This document shows positions 26,985 through 36,798 of a stretch of 64,000 bases of DNA, one piece after another. The notes below the pieces were generated by a model. It was not told where the DNA came from. It worked only from the letters and a program-made list of their open reading frames with translations, and ran no database searches. Position 1 is the stretch's first letter; each line of letters begins with the position of its first letter. The stretch spans positions 206,824 to 270,823 of the forward strand of contig JAFVHP010000011.1 in the NCBI GenBank assembly GCA_017474455.1, given 5' to 3'. The DNA comes from Lachnospiraceae bacterium (GTDB lineage: Bacteria; Bacillota; Clostridia; Lachnospirales; Lachnospiraceae). A program made the translations under genes and the position numbers.

Positions 26985-28817
26985 ATGGCTTTTGACGGAA
27001 TAACTGCAGCGGCACTTACAGCCGAACTCAGCAGTGAGATAAAAGACGGGCGTATCGCGAAGATTGCCCAGACGCAGAAGGACGAGCTTTTGATCACCAT
27101 ACGGCGGGACAGGGATGCCGGGGCAGGGCAGACAAAGCTGTACCTGTCGGCGAATCCTTCCCTGCCTCTGTGTTATCTGACGGATGAGAACATCGCGTCA
27201 CCGCAGAACGCGCCTGCTTTCTGCATGCTGCTCAGGAAATATCTGACAGGAGGGAGGATAACCGGGATCACACAGCCTTCGCTTGAGCGTGTGATCCGTT
27301 TCGATATCGAACACAGGAATGAGATGGGTGATCTGTGCACACATACGCTGATCATTGAGCTCATGGGCAAGCATTCCAATATCATCCTCACTGAGACGGA
27401 CCGGGAATCGGGTCAAGAGACGGTCGTCGACGCCATCCGGCATGTTTCTTCCATGATGAGCTCCGTGAGGGAAGTCCTGCCGGGGAGGATATATTTTATC
27501 CCCGAGACCAGGAGCAAATCCGACCCGCTTTCGGAGACGGCGGAGGGCTTTGCGCGGAGGATGCAGGAAGAGGGCCTTAAGAACAGGGACGCGAGAGGTT
27601 TCCTGATGAACGCGTACCAGGGCATTTCGGGCATATCCGCTTCGGAGATCGCAAAAGACACGGACGAGAGAAAATGTGTCTGCGAACTGGATATACCGGA
27701 AAGAGACGCGCTTTGGGATAATTTCTGTTCGGTCATGGATAGGATAAGGAAGGCCGATTACGACCCCGTCGTTTATTATAGCACCAACGCTGCCGGCGTG
27801 ACGGAGCCGGCAGAATACAGTCCTTTCCCGTTCGATACGCTGCGGGATATGGAAGTGAAGCGCATCAGTCCGCTGAGCGCCCTGCTCAGGGAGTACTACC
27901 GGGAAAAGAACCTCGTCAGCCGTATCCGGCAGAGATCCGCCGATCTGCGCCATCTGACGGCGACGCTGCTGGAAAGGTGCGTGCATAAATACGATCTGCA
28001 GAAAAAGCAGATGGAGGACACCAAAAAGCGCGAAAAAGACAAGCTGTACGGTGAACTGATCCTGGCGAATACCTGGCAGATCCCGGCCGGCGCGTCGGAA
28101 TTTGAAGCGGATAATTATTATACCGGGGAAAAGGTACTGATAAAACTGGATCCGGAACTGACGCCCTCTGAGAACGCGGTCAGGTATTATGACCGGTATG
28201 CCAAAAGAAAACGTACGGAAGAAGCGCTGGAGAAGTTTCTGGAAGAAGGACTGCAGCAGATCGAGGAGCTTAAAGGGATCCAGACATCACTGGAGTTCGC
28301 CCAGAGCGACAGTGATCTTTCCCAGATCAGGCTGGAACTGGAAGAGCAGGGATACCTGAAAAAGAATACGCAGCAGGCAAAAGGAGAAAAGAGGCAGGGC
28401 CGCAAAGCGGCGAAGCAAAAAGACACGGTATCCCGGCCGCTGCATTATATCAGCAGCGACGGATATGACCTGTATGTGGGAAAGAATAATATCCAGAATG
28501 ACGAGGTCTCGTTCCGCCTCGCCGGCGGGGGCGATCTGTGGTTCCATGCCAATGATATTCCCGGTTCCCACGTGATAGCAAAAACAGCCGGCAGGAAGAT
28601 GGAAGAGCTGCCGGACAGGCTTTTTGAGGAAGCGGCTTCTCTGGCGGCATATTATTCCGCCGGCAGGAACCAGTCCAAGGTGGAGATCGATTACCTCGAG
28701 AGAAGGAACCTGAAAAAGCCGCAGGGGGCCAAGCCTGGATTTGTCATTTATCACACGAATTATTCCATTCTGGCAAGGCCGGATATATCCGCACTGCAAA
28801 AGGCGGACACAGAGTGA
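26985..28817 (+). CDS. rqcH: RqcH, ribosome-associated quality-control protein (NFACT family)
   Basis: A 610-residue protein that binds stalled 50S-peptidyl-tRNA and adds C-terminal alanine tails. It carries the NFACT-N domain (MAFDGITAAALTAELS ..., ERVIRFDIEHRNEMGD), a central coiled coil (about 300-450), and the NFACT-R domain with DLWFHANDIPGSHVI. Family members were long annotated as fibronectin-binding proteins. Length is typical. ATG 26985 lies 2 bases after the flippase stop. Confidence 0.93.
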   Translation: MAFDGITAAALTAELSSEIKDGRIAKIAQTQKDELLITIRRDRDAGAGQTKLYLSANPSLPLCYLTDENIASPQNAPAFCMLLRKYLTGGRITGITQPSLERVIRFDIEHRNEMGDLCTHTLIIELMGKHSNIILTETDRESGQETVVDAIRHVSSMMSSVREVLPGRIYFIPETRSKSDPLSETAEGFARRMQEEGLKNRDARGFLMNAYQGISGISASEIAKDTDERKCVCELDIPERDALWDNFCSVMDRIRKADYDPVVYYSTNAAGVTEPAEYSPFPFDTLRDMEVKRISPLSALLREYYREKNLVSRIRQRSADLRHLTATLLERCVHKYDLQKKQMEDTKKREKDKLYGELILANTWQIPAGASEFEADNYYTGEKVLIKLDPELTPSENAVRYYDRYAKRKRTEEALEKFLEEGLQQIEELKGIQTSLEFAQSDSDLSQIRLELEEQGYLKKNTQQAKGEKRQGRKAAKQKDTVSRPLHYISSDGYDLYVGKNNIQNDEVSFRLAGGGDLWFHANDIPGSHVIAKTAGRKMEELPDRLFEEAASLAAYYSAGRNQSKVEIDYLERRNLKKPQGAKPGFVIYHTNYSILARPDISALQKADTE

Positions 28818-28831
28818 GGGCATCGTCAGCC

Positions 28832-28861
28832 TTGACGGTATCTTTTCGGAATGTTTATAAT
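28832..28861 (+). promoter_or_regulatory. Promoter of the yicC-remA-gmk-rpoZ operon
   Basis: TTGACG (28832-28837) and TATAAT (28856-28861), 18 bases apart, roughly 50 bases before the yicC start. Confidence 0.7.
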
Positions 28862-28911
28862 GTTTTGATTCAGTGTATCGATCATGTCTTTAAATGTATG
28901 GGTGGTTGAAT

Positions 28912-29790
28912 ATGGTCAGAAGTATGACGGGGTACGGGCATGCGGAAGCAGTCCGAAATGATATAAAGGTAACGGCGGAGATCAAGTCCGTCAACAACCG
29001 GTATCTGGACGTAAATGTAAGGATGCCAAGATCCCTGAATGCCTTTGAGTCACAGGTCCGTTCTCTCCTGAAGGAATTTGCCGACAGGGGAAAGATCGAT
29101 TGTTACATTTCCATAGAAGATACAGGGGAAAACCGTGTAAAAGTCATTTATGATCATGCCGCGGCCGGTCAGTATCTCGAAGCGCTCAGGCAGATATCGG
29201 AAGAGTTTTCCGTTCCGCTCAACGTAGACGCCTCCGCGCTTTCCTCCTATCCGGATGTCCTTACTCTGGAACAGAAAGAGGAAGATGCGGAAGAACTGAT
29301 GGAACTGATCACGGAGGCCGTGAATGCGGCCGGTGAACAGTTTGCCGCTTCCAGGGAAAAAGAAGGAGAGTTCCTGAAGGAGGATATTCTGGCAAAGCTG
29401 GATATCCTGCAGGACGAGCTTTCCTTCATCAGCAGCCGCGCACCGGAACTGGTGGCGGCGTACCGGGCGGGGCTTATGGCCAAAGTGAAGGAGCTCCTCG
29501 ATGACAGGACGATCGATGAAGGCAGGATCCTGCAGGAAGTCACGATCTATGCCGACAGGGTCAGTATCGATGAAGAGATCGTACGGCTCCGCAGCCATAT
29601 CGACGCGGTCAGGGAAGCTTTCGACGCAAAGGGAAGCATAGGGAAAAAGCTGGATTTCCTTGCACAGGAAATGAACAGGGAGAGCAACACGATACTGTCC
29701 AAAACAGACGATATCGATACCGGATCGCATGCGATCGAACTCAAGACAGTCGTTGAGAAGATCCGGGAACAGGTACAGAATATTGAGTAG
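28912..29790 (+). CDS. yicC: YicC-family endoribonuclease
   Basis: A 292-residue protein with the YicC N-terminus VRSMTGYGHAEA, the EIKSVNNRYLDVNVRMPR motif and a conserved C-terminal DUF1732 ending LDFLAQEMNRESNTILSK. Family members act as ribonucleases in RNA turnover. ATG 28912 is preferred to an upstream ATG at 28894 because homology begins at VRSMTGYG. It heads the classical Firmicutes order yicC-remA-gmk-rpoZ; its stop overlaps the remA start. Confidence 0.93.
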   Translation: MVRSMTGYGHAEAVRNDIKVTAEIKSVNNRYLDVNVRMPRSLNAFESQVRSLLKEFADRGKIDCYISIEDTGENRVKVIYDHAAAGQYLEALRQISEEFSVPLNVDASALSSYPDVLTLEQKEEDAEELMELITEAVNAAGEQFAASREKEGEFLKEDILAKLDILQDELSFISSRAPELVAAYRAGLMAKVKELLDDRTIDEGRILQEVTIYADRVSIDEEIVRLRSHIDAVREAFDAKGSIGKKLDFLAQEMNRESNTILSKTDDIDTGSHAIELKTVVEKIREQVQNIE

Positions 29791-30049
29791 GCTGATCCCG
29801 ATCGGCTTCGGGAATGTCGTCAATTCAGACAGGATCATTGCGATCGTTTCTCCGGATTCGGCGCCGGTAAAGCGCCTCTGCCAGAGGGCAAAGGAGAACG
29901 GGAAGAGCATTGACGCAACGCAGGGCAGAAGGACCAGGGCTGTGATCGTCATGGAAAACGAGTCCGTGATACTGTCGGCTCTTCTGCCTGATACGATAAG
30001 GAGCAGGGCTGAGCAGCCCGTTGCCAGGATGCAGGAGGAACTGCAGTGA
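29783..30049 (+). CDS. remA: RemA/YlzA extracellular matrix regulator family (DUF370)
   Basis: An 88-residue protein with the family core LIPIGFGNVVNSDRIIAIVS ... APVKRL and DATQGRRTRAVIVM. In Bacillus, RemA is a DNA-binding activator of matrix and osmoprotection genes and forms rings. The start is TTG 29783, inside the last codons of yicC; no ATG or GTG lies near the homology start. It overlaps gmk by four bases (GTGA), indicating translational coupling. Confidence 0.9.
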   Translation: MSRLIPIGFGNVVNSDRIIAIVSPDSAPVKRLCQRAKENGKSIDATQGRRTRAVIVMENESVILSALLPDTIRSRAEQPVARMQEELQ

Positions 30050-30699
30050 CAAGAGGTGATCTGATCGTGATCTCCGGCTTTTCGGGAGCCGGGAAAGGGA
30101 CCCTGATGCGGGCGCTCATGGAAAAGCACAGCGAATTCTGCCTGTCCGTTTCCATGACGACCAGGAAGCCGCGTGAATCCGAAGTTGACGGCAGGGAGTA
30201 CTATTTCGTCAGCCGTGAAGAGTTCGAAGAGCGCATCCGAAAAGGCATGTTCCTGGAATATGCCACGTATGTCGGCAATTATTACGGAACTCCGCTCGAC
30301 TATGTGGAGAAAATGCTTGACGAAGGGCGCAGCGTGATACTTGAGATAGAAGTGCAGGGCGCCCTGCAGATCAGGGAAAAAGTGCCGGACGCTGTGCTGA
30401 TGTTCGTGACGACACCGGATATCGAGACCCTGTATGCCCGCCTTAAGGGCAGGGGTACAGAGAATGAAGAAACCATCATGCGCAGGCTCGGCCAGGCTGC
30501 CGTTGAAGCGGAAATGATCGGGCAGTACGATTATATAGTAGTGAATGATGAAGTGGACAGATGTGCGGACAGGATGTATGCTATGATCTGTGCCGCCAAA
30601 TCAGCTCCCGTAAGAAACGCGGAGCTGGTGGAAACTCTGAAGAAAGACCTTGCAGCGGTACTTGGGAATAAACAGACGGTTAAAGGAGAGCAATCATGA
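30046..30699 (+). CDS. gmk: Guanylate kinase
   Basis: A 217-residue enzyme phosphorylating GMP/dGMP to the diphosphates. The P-loop is SGFSGAGKGTLMRAL. The GMP-binding SVSMTTRKPRESEVDGREYYF and the lid around ARLKGRGTENEETI are present. The GTG start at 30046 overlaps the remA stop, and its own stop overlaps the rpoZ start (ATGA). Activity affects the GTP and (p)ppGpp pool; it pairs with the RNA polymerase omega gene as in most Firmicutes. Confidence 0.96.
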   Translation: MTRGDLIVISGFSGAGKGTLMRALMEKHSEFCLSVSMTTRKPRESEVDGREYYFVSREEFEERIRKGMFLEYATYVGNYYGTPLDYVEKMLDEGRSVILEIEVQGALQIREKVPDAVLMFVTTPDIETLYARLKGRGTENEETIMRRLGQAAVEAEMIGQYDYIVVNDEVDRCADRMYAMICAAKSAPVRNAELVETLKKDLAAVLGNKQTVKGEQS

Positions 30700-31079
30700 T
30701 ACACCCTTCATATGTTGATCTGATGGAAGTCGTAAATAAAGACGTTGAGGAGGGGGAAACTCCTGTTATCAACAGCAGATATTCGATCGTGATGGCAACG
30801 GCAAAACGGGCCAGGCAGCTTGTCAACCAGGACACGCCGCTCATTGAGAACGCCTATGGCAGGAAGCCGCTGTCCATAGCCGTCGAGGAGCTGAATGAAG
30901 GCAAGATCAGGATCCTCAGTGACGAAGAAGCCGCCAGACAGGAAGAAGCTGCCAGGGCGATGCTGGAAGAAATGGAAGAAGCAGAGGACGCTGAGGAAGC
31001 GGAAGAGGAAACAGCTGCTGCAGACGGGATCCCTGCTGAAGAAGAACCTGTTTTTGAGGAGCTTCCCGAAGAGGAATGA
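30696..31079 (+). CDS. rpoZ: RNA polymerase omega subunit with acidic tail
   Basis: 127 residues. The first 75 match omega: HPSYVDLMEVVNK, YSIVMATAKRARQL and KPLSIAVEELNEGKI. The remaining ~50 residues are an acidic, Glu/Ala-rich tail, longer than in E. coli but seen in Lachnospiraceae. Omega helps fold beta-prime into polymerase. Four-base ATGA overlaps at both ends link it to gmk and rimO. Confidence 0.92.
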   Translation: MIHPSYVDLMEVVNKDVEEGETPVINSRYSIVMATAKRARQLVNQDTPLIENAYGRKPLSIAVEELNEGKIRILSDEEAARQEEAARAMLEEMEEAEDAEEAEEETAAADGIPAEEEPVFEELPEEE

Positions 31080-32434
31080 AGATCCTCTTTATATCCCTCG
31101 GCTGTGACAAGAATCTGACAGACAGCGAGGAGATGCTGTCAAGACTGGCAGAAGCAGGCCATGAGAACACCGATAACGAAGATGAAGCGGATGCTGTGGT
31201 CATCAATACCTGCTGCTTTATAGGCGACGCAAAAAAGGAGAGCATCGATACGATCCTCTCCTTTGCTGACAGACGGACATCCGGTTCATTGAAGGCGCTG
31301 GTCATCGCCGGCTGCCTTGCCCAGCGGTATACGGAAGAGATCCGTGAACAGATCCCTGAAGTCGACGCGATCGTCGGTACGATGTCGACCGCGGACATTA
31401 CCGGTGCCCTGGAGAGCGCTCTTACGCGCAGCGGAAAAGAAGCAGCCTGCTTTATTGAACCTCTCGACAGACCCCTTCCCGCGCATCATGAAAGGCTCCT
31501 TTCTACAGGCGGTCATTATGCCTATCTGAAGATCGCGGAAGGCTGTGCGAAACACTGCACTTACTGTGTGATCCCGTCGGTAAGGGGACCCTACAGATCC
31601 TACAGGATGGAAGACCTTGTCGCCGAGGCAGAAAGCCTTGCTGAAAAAGGCGTCAGGGAACTGATCCTGATCGCACAGGAAACGACGCTGTACGGAACGG
31701 ATCTGTACGGACAAAAATCCCTGCATATACTGCTCGAAAAGCTTTCCCGGATCGAAGGGATCGCCTGGATCAGGCTGATGTACTGTTATCCGGAAGAGAT
31801 ATACCCGGAACTGACGGATGCTATCCGGGACCTGCCCAAGGTCCTGCATTATATCGATATGCCCGTCCAGCATGCATCCGACAGGATCCTTCGGCTCATG
31901 GGACGAAATACGAACGGAAGCGAGCTTGCCGGGATTGTGTCTGCCATCCGGGAGAAAATACCGGACATCTGCATCAGGACGACGCTTCTTAGCGGCTTTC
32001 CCGGCGAAACGGAAGAAGACCACCGGATACTGATGGAATTTGCCGCGAAAATGCGCTTCGACAGGCTGGGAGTATTTGCCTACTCAAGGGAAGAGGGGAC
32101 GCCGGCTGCGCAGATGAAGCCGCAGATCACAAAAAAAGTCAAGGAAAAACGCAGAAAAGAACTGATGTTGCAGCAGCAGAAGATCGCTTTTGAAGACGCG
32201 GCGGGGATGATCGGTAAAAAGCTGCGTGTAATGGTGGAAGGCCGTGTAGCAGGGGAAAATGTCTTTGTTGCCCGGACTTTTAGGGACGCGCCGGATGTGG
32301 ACGGCTTCCTGTTTTTTGAAAGTGATACGGATCTTATGTCCGGAGATATGGCTGACGTTGTCGTGACCGGATCCAGAGAGTATGACCTTATCGGAGAGGA
32401 GATAAGAGACGATGAAAATGAATCTTCCCAATAA
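31076..32434 (+). CDS. rimO: Ribosomal protein S12 methylthiotransferase
   Basis: A 452-residue radical SAM methylthiotransferase that modifies S12 Asp88. N-terminal MTTase domain: FISLGCDKNLTDSE and VVINTCCFIGDAKKES, with three cluster cysteines. The radical SAM centre is EGCAKHCTYCVIP. A TRAM domain forms the C-terminus. The start overlaps the rpoZ stop by four bases, and the 3' end overlaps pgsA by 23 bases. Confidence 0.96.
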   Translation: MKILFISLGCDKNLTDSEEMLSRLAEAGHENTDNEDEADAVVINTCCFIGDAKKESIDTILSFADRRTSGSLKALVIAGCLAQRYTEEIREQIPEVDAIVGTMSTADITGALESALTRSGKEAACFIEPLDRPLPAHHERLLSTGGHYAYLKIAEGCAKHCTYCVIPSVRGPYRSYRMEDLVAEAESLAEKGVRELILIAQETTLYGTDLYGQKSLHILLEKLSRIEGIAWIRLMYCYPEEIYPELTDAIRDLPKVLHYIDMPVQHASDRILRLMGRNTNGSELAGIVSAIREKIPDICIRTTLLSGFPGETEEDHRILMEFAAKMRFDRLGVFAYSREEGTPAAQMKPQITKKVKEKRRKELMLQQQKIAFEDAAGMIGKKLRVMVEGRVAGENVFVARTFRDAPDVDGFLFFESDTDLMSGDMADVVVTGSREYDLIGEEIRDDENESSQ

Positions 32435-32954
32435 ACTGACGATGCTCAGGGTCTTTATGATCCCGGTATTCGTACTGTTCATGCTGGTGAATATCACAGG
32501 ACCTTACGATAAGTATATCGCGCTTGTCCTGTTTATCGCAGCGAGCCTTACGGATCTTCTGGGCGGCAAGATCGCCAGGAAATACAATCTGGTCACCAAT
32601 TTCGGCAAGTTCATGGATCCTCTGGCGGACAAACTTCTGGTCTGCGCGGCGCTGATCTGCCTGCTGTCACGCGGCATGATCCCGGCCGTCGTCGTGCTGA
32701 TCATCATATCCAGGGAATTTATCATCAGCGGGTTCAGGCTGATCGCTGCGGACAGGGGCATCGTCATCGCGGCAAGTTATATCGGCAAATTCAAGACTGT
32801 AACGCAGATGGCGATGATCATCCTGATGATCGCCGATATCGAAGCGCTTCATACCCTGACGCAGATCGTTATGGTCGCGGCCGTTGTGCTGACCGTTGTA
32901 TCGCTTATCGACTACATTTACAAGAACAGGTCTGTTCTGACGGATCAGGAATAA
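32412..32954 (+). CDS. pgsA: CDP-diacylglycerol-glycerol-3-phosphate phosphatidyltransferase, motif altered
   Basis: A 180-residue CDP-alcohol phosphatidyltransferase with about five membrane helices, the committed step to phosphatidylglycerol. The catalytic motif should read D-x2-D-G-x2-A-R-x8-G-x3-D-x3-D. Here D48, G52, A55-R56, G65, D69 and D73 are present but the second aspartate is glycine (G51, codon GGC at 32562-32564). That residue normally binds metal. Everything else matches PgsA, including KYNLVTNFGKFMDPLADKLL. ATG 32412 overlaps rimO; cinA follows after 2 bases, the common Clostridia order. Confidence 0.9.
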   Translation: MKMNLPNKLTMLRVFMIPVFVLFMLVNITGPYDKYIALVLFIAASLTDLLGGKIARKYNLVTNFGKFMDPLADKLLVCAALICLLSRGMIPAVVVLIIISREFIISGFRLIAADRGIVIAASYIGKFKTVTQMAMIILMIADIEALHTLTQIVMVAAVVLTVVSLIDYIYKNRSVLTDQE

Positions 32955-32956
32955 GT

Positions 32957-33442
32957 ATGGGAACAACGCTCCAGGAAAGGGCAGTGGATCTGCTGAAGGA
33001 AAAGGGACTTTCCCTGACCCTGTGCGAGTCATGTACAGGCGGGCTCCTTGCGTCCATGATCACCGGTGTGCCCGGCGCATCAGCTGTTTTTCCCGGCAGT
33101 TTTGTAACTTATTCTCTTAAACAGAAACACCGGATGGCCGGTGTTTCAGCGACCATTCTCCGAAAAAAGGGGGCGGTCAGCGCAAAGTGCGCCAGGGCAA
33201 TGGCCAGGGGAGCGGCAATGAAAACGGGCGCTGACCTGGCACTGTCCGTCACCGGCAACGCGGGTCCCGAACCGTCGGAGGACAAGCCGGTCGGGCTTGT
33301 CTATATCGGTCTTTACAGGGCCGGGAAGCATACGGAAAGAGAATGCATGTTTGAAGGGGACCGCGGCGGCATCAGGCAAAAGGCATGCGAGGAAGCGCTC
33401 CTTCTGCTTATCGAAGAGCTGGAAAAGCCGGAGCAGTCTTAA
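32957..33442 (+). CDS. CinA C-terminal domain protein (PncC-type nicotinamide-nucleotide amidase)
   Basis: A 161-residue stand-alone CinA-C/PncC domain that would deamidate NMN to nicotinate mononucleotide. Motifs: TLCESCTGGLLASMITG, the GVSATILRKKGAVSA region and SVTGNAGPEPSEDKPVG. The N-terminal MoCF/COG1058 domain of full CinA is absent. Many bacteria link this family to competence or NAD salvage. It lies directly after pgsA and upstream of recombination and competence genes, but is not next to recA. Confidence 0.88.
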   Translation: MGTTLQERAVDLLKEKGLSLTLCESCTGGLLASMITGVPGASAVFPGSFVTYSLKQKHRMAGVSATILRKKGAVSAKCARAMARGAAMKTGADLALSVTGNAGPEPSEDKPVGLVYIGLYRAGKHTERECMFEGDRGGIRQKACEEALLLLIEELEKPEQS

Positions 33443-33457
33443 TAAGAAAGGATCCAA

Positions 33458-33913
33458 ATGAAGAAACTGATCGATCAGATAGCCAAATTCGGTATTGTAG
33501 GCGTAGTCTGCTTCTTTATCGACTGGGGCCTTTACAATGTCCTGAACATTATATTCCGTAAGACCGGGATAGCGGACGTATATCCGCAGTATTACCTGAT
33601 CTCCAAAGGCGCGGGCTTTATCGTCTCCATGATCTGCAATTATCTTCTGAGCATGAAATTCGTGTTCGTCAGAAGAGATGATATGAGCAGGAAAAAGGAA
33701 TTCGTCATCTTCTTCATACTAAGTGCGATCGGCCTTGTCATTAATGAGATCTGTCTCTATGTAGGCATGGATCTTATCTACGGCCACTGGAGTTTCCTGC
33801 AGAAACACATGGGCAAGGCGCTTGCCGAGAACTTCTTTATGGTCGGTGCCACAGGCATCGTCATGATCTACAATTTTGTATCGCGCAAACATTTTCTCGA
33901 GAAAAAGGACTAA
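33458..33913 (+). CDS. GtrA-family membrane protein
   Basis: 151 residues with four membrane helices and the GtrA signature: an N-terminal QIAKFGIVGVVCFFIDWGLY helix, MICNYLLSMKFVFV, and a C-terminal YNFVSRKHFLEK. GtrA proteins help move or use undecaprenyl-linked sugars for cell-surface glycosylation. It sits 6 bases before a GtrB-like glycosyltransferase, so the pair probably decorates a surface polymer. Confidence 0.9.
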   Translation: MKKLIDQIAKFGIVGVVCFFIDWGLYNVLNIIFRKTGIADVYPQYYLISKGAGFIVSMICNYLLSMKFVFVRRDDMSRKKEFVIFFILSAIGLVINEICLYVGMDLIYGHWSFLQKHMGKALAENFFMVGATGIVMIYNFVSRKHFLEKKD

Positions 33914-33919
33914 AGTGCG

Positions 33920-34918
33920 ATGAAGGCGGGATCATTTTATTTTGTTATACCCTGTTATAACGAAGAAGCCGTCCTGCCGGAAACTTCTGCAAGGCTCAAA
34001 GTCAAACTCCGGCAGCTGATCGATGAAGGACTGATCAAGGAAGAGAGCAGGATCGTATTCGTCGATGACGGGTCGAAAGACGCGACCTGGGACATGATCA
34101 CGAAACTCCATGATGAGGACAGTGTGTTTTCAGGCGTCAGGCTTTCCCATAACAGAGGGCACCAGAACGCCCTGCTTGCCGGCCTGACCGCTGTCGTGAA
34201 ATACGCGGATATCATGGTGACCATGGATGCGGATCTGCAGGATGACATCGAAGCTGTCGATGAAATGCTGAAGAAGTATTACGAGGGCTGTGATATCGTC
34301 TATGGCGTCAGGAATGACAGATCGACGGATACGGCTTTCAAACGGGGAACGGCCAGAGGCTATTACGGTATGATGAAGATGATGGGCGCTGACATCGTAC
34401 CGGATCATGCCGATTTCAGACTGATGAGCAGACGTTCGGTCAGAGCACTTTTGAATTACAGCGAGGTGAACCTGTTTCTGAGGGGGATCGTGCCTGCCCT
34501 CGGCTTCAGGACTGATGTCGTTTATTATGAGAGGGGCGAACGTTTTGCGGGAGAGAGCAAGTATCCCTTAAGGAAAATGATCGCCTTTGCGCTGCAGGGC
34601 ATTACGTCCATGTCGACAACGCCTATCCAGTGCATAACATTTCTCGGGATCTTTATCTTTGTCATTAGCATCATCATGCTGATCTATTCATTTATCCGGC
34701 ATATGATCGGGGCGACCATCGTAGGGTGGACGACGCTCATGATCTCCGTCTGGGCGATCGGGGGACTTATCCTCCTGAGCCTGGGTGTGATCGGTGAATA
34801 CATCGGGAAGATCTATATGGAGACAAAGCACAGGCCCAGGTTCATAATAGAGGAATTCCTGGACCGGGAGCACGGCTATGTATTCGGTGACGATGACAAC
34901 GATGAGGCTGACCGGTAA
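33920..34918 (+). CDS. Family 2 glycosyltransferase, GtrB/DPM1-like
   Basis: A 332-residue protein. The GT-A domain has FVIPCYNEEAVLPETS, FVDDGSKDATWDMI and the DxD-like MDADLQDD. Two membrane helices lie near the C-terminus (about 235-300). Such enzymes make polyprenyl-phosphate hexose on the inner face of the membrane. With the upstream GtrA protein it forms a GtrAB-like pair. There is no dedicated acceptor transferase beside it. Confidence 0.9.
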   Translation: MKAGSFYFVIPCYNEEAVLPETSARLKVKLRQLIDEGLIKEESRIVFVDDGSKDATWDMITKLHDEDSVFSGVRLSHNRGHQNALLAGLTAVVKYADIMVTMDADLQDDIEAVDEMLKKYYEGCDIVYGVRNDRSTDTAFKRGTARGYYGMMKMMGADIVPDHADFRLMSRRSVRALLNYSEVNLFLRGIVPALGFRTDVVYYERGERFAGESKYPLRKMIAFALQGITSMSTTPIQCITFLGIFIFVISIIMLIYSFIRHMIGATIVGWTTLMISVWAIGGLILLSLGVIGEYIGKIYMETKHRPRFIIEEFLDREHGYVFGDDDNDEADR

Positions 34919-34951
34919 AGAACGGTAAGAAGGAGACAGACCAGGCTGCTG

Positions 34952-36763
34952 ATGAACGCACAGGAGAATATCCGCAATTTCTGTATAGTGGCGCATATCG
35001 ACCACGGCAAATCCACGCTGGCAGACCGGATGATCGAGATGACCGGCCTTCTGACGAGCCGCGAGATGCAAAGCCAGGTCCTTGACAACATGGACCTGGA
35101 GAGAGAGCGCGGCATTACGATCAAATCCCAGGCTGTCCGTCTGATCTACAAGGCAGACGACGGCGCTGAATATATGTTCAACCTGATCGACACGCCCGGG
35201 CATGTCGATTTCAATTATGAAGTTTCGAGGTCCCTGGCAGCCTGTGACGGAGCGATCCTGGTGGTCGATGCCACCCAGGGCATCCAGGCCCAGACACTGG
35301 CCAACGTCTATCTTGCCCTGGAGCATGATCTGGATGTCTTTCCGGTCATCAACAAGATCGACCTGCCGAGTGCGAGGCCGGAAGAAGTCAGGAAAGAGAT
35401 CGAGGACGTGATCGGCCTCGATGCCTCCGACGCGCCTCTGATCTCAGCCAAACAGGGCACCGGTGTTGAGGATGTGCTGAGGGCTGTCGTCGAGAGGATA
35501 CCAGCGCCTTCGGGTGATTCGGAAGCGCCGCTGAAAGCGCTGATCTTTGATTCCCTGTATGATCCGTATAAAGGAGTTATCGTCTTTATCAGGGTCAGGG
35601 ACGGCGCGGTCAGAAAAGGGATGAAGGTCACCATGATGGCATCCGGCGCGGAAGAGGAGATCCAGGAAGTCGGTTACTTCGGGCCGGGGCAGTTTATTCC
35701 CTGCGAGGAACTCTCTGCCGGCATGGTAGGTTATTTTACCGCTTCCATCAAGAACATCCAGGAAGCCAGGGTCGGTGATACGGTAACGGAGACCTTAAGG
35801 CCCTGCGGGGAAGCCCTGCCCGGTTACAAAAAAGCTCAGCCGATGGTCTACTGCGGCATTTATCCTTCGGATACCCAGAGATATCCGGATCTGAAAGACG
35901 CGCTTGAAAAACTGCAGCTGAACGATGCTTCCCTTTTCTATGAGCCGGAAACGTCGCTGGCGCTGGGATTCGGCTTCAGGTGCGGCTTCCTTGGGCTTCT
36001 GCATATGGAAGTCATCCTGGAAAGGCTGGAACGGGAATATGACCTGGACCTGATCGCAACGGCTCCGGGCGTTGTATATAAAGTATACAAAACAGACGGG
36101 ACGATGATCGAACTGACCAACCCTTCAAATCTTCCGGATCTTTCGCAGATCGATCATATGGAGGAACCTATAGTCAGCGCGGAGATCATGGTCTCCACGG
36201 AATACCTCGGACCGATCATGCAGCTCTGCCAGGAAAGGCGCGGGAGATATCTCGGAACGGATTATATCGAACAGACCAGGGCCATACTCAGATATGAACT
36301 GCCGCTCAATGAGATCATCTATGATTTCTTTGATGCCCTGAAATCGCGGTCAAGGGGATATGCGTCCTTCGACTATGACCTGAAGGATTACGAAACGTCG
36401 AAGCTCGTTAAAATGGATATACTGGTCAACAAGACAGCTGTCGATGCCCTGTCTTTCATCGTTCATGCGGACGGTGCCTATGACAGGGGCCGCAGGATGT
36501 GCGAAAAGTTGAAGGAAGAGATCCCGAGACAGCTTTTTGAGGTACCGATACAGGCCGCCGTCGGCGGAAGGATCATTGCAAGGGAAACGGTCAAGGCCGT
36601 CCGCAAGGATGTCCTGGCCAAGTGCTACGGCGGTGATATATCCAGAAAGAAGAAACTTCTGGAGAAGCAGAAGGAAGGCAAGAAGAGGATGCAGATGGTC
36701 GGCAATGTCGAGATCCCGAAAGAAGCCTTCATGAATGTGCTGAAACTGGATGCGGGCAACTGA
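34952..36763 (+). CDS. lepA: Elongation factor 4 (LepA)
   Basis: A 603-residue translational GTPase. G1 [15 protein letters not shown]3 DTPGHVDF and G4 NKIDLP are intact. Domains II and III follow, then the LepA-specific C-terminal domain ([17 protein letters not shown]). It acts on stalled or assembling ribosomes. The spacing from AAGGAG (34930-34935) to ATG 34952 is long. hemW follows, a common Firmicutes neighbour. Confidence 0.96.
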   Translation: MNAQENIRNFCIVAHIDHGKSTLADRMIEMTGLLTSREMQSQVLDNMDLERERGITIKSQAVRLIYKADDGAEYMFNLIDTPGHVDFNYEVSRSLAACDGAILVVDATQGIQAQTLANVYLALEHDLDVFPVINKIDLPSARPEEVRKEIEDVIGLDASDAPLISAKQGTGVEDVLRAVVERIPAPSGDSEAPLKALIFDSLYDPYKGVIVFIRVRDGAVRKGMKVTMMASGAEEEIQEVGYFGPGQFIPCEELSAGMVGYFTASIKNIQEARVGDTVTETLRPCGEALPGYKKAQPMVYCGIYPSDTQRYPDLKDALEKLQLNDASLFYEPETSLALGFGFRCGFLGLLHMEVILERLEREYDLDLIATAPGVVYKVYKTDGTMIELTNPSNLPDLSQIDHMEEPIVSAEIMVSTEYLGPIMQLCQERRGRYLGTDYIEQTRAILRYELPLNEIIYDFFDALKSRSRGYASFDYDLKDYETSKLVKMDILVNKTAVDALSFIVHADGAYDRGRRMCEKLKEEIPRQLFEVPIQAAVGGRIIARETVKAVRKDVLAKCYGGDISRKKKLLEKQKEGKKRMQMVGNVEIPKEAFMNVLKLDAGN

Positions 36764-36798
36764 CCGGCGCAGCATGGCCGGTACAGGGACAGCTGAGA

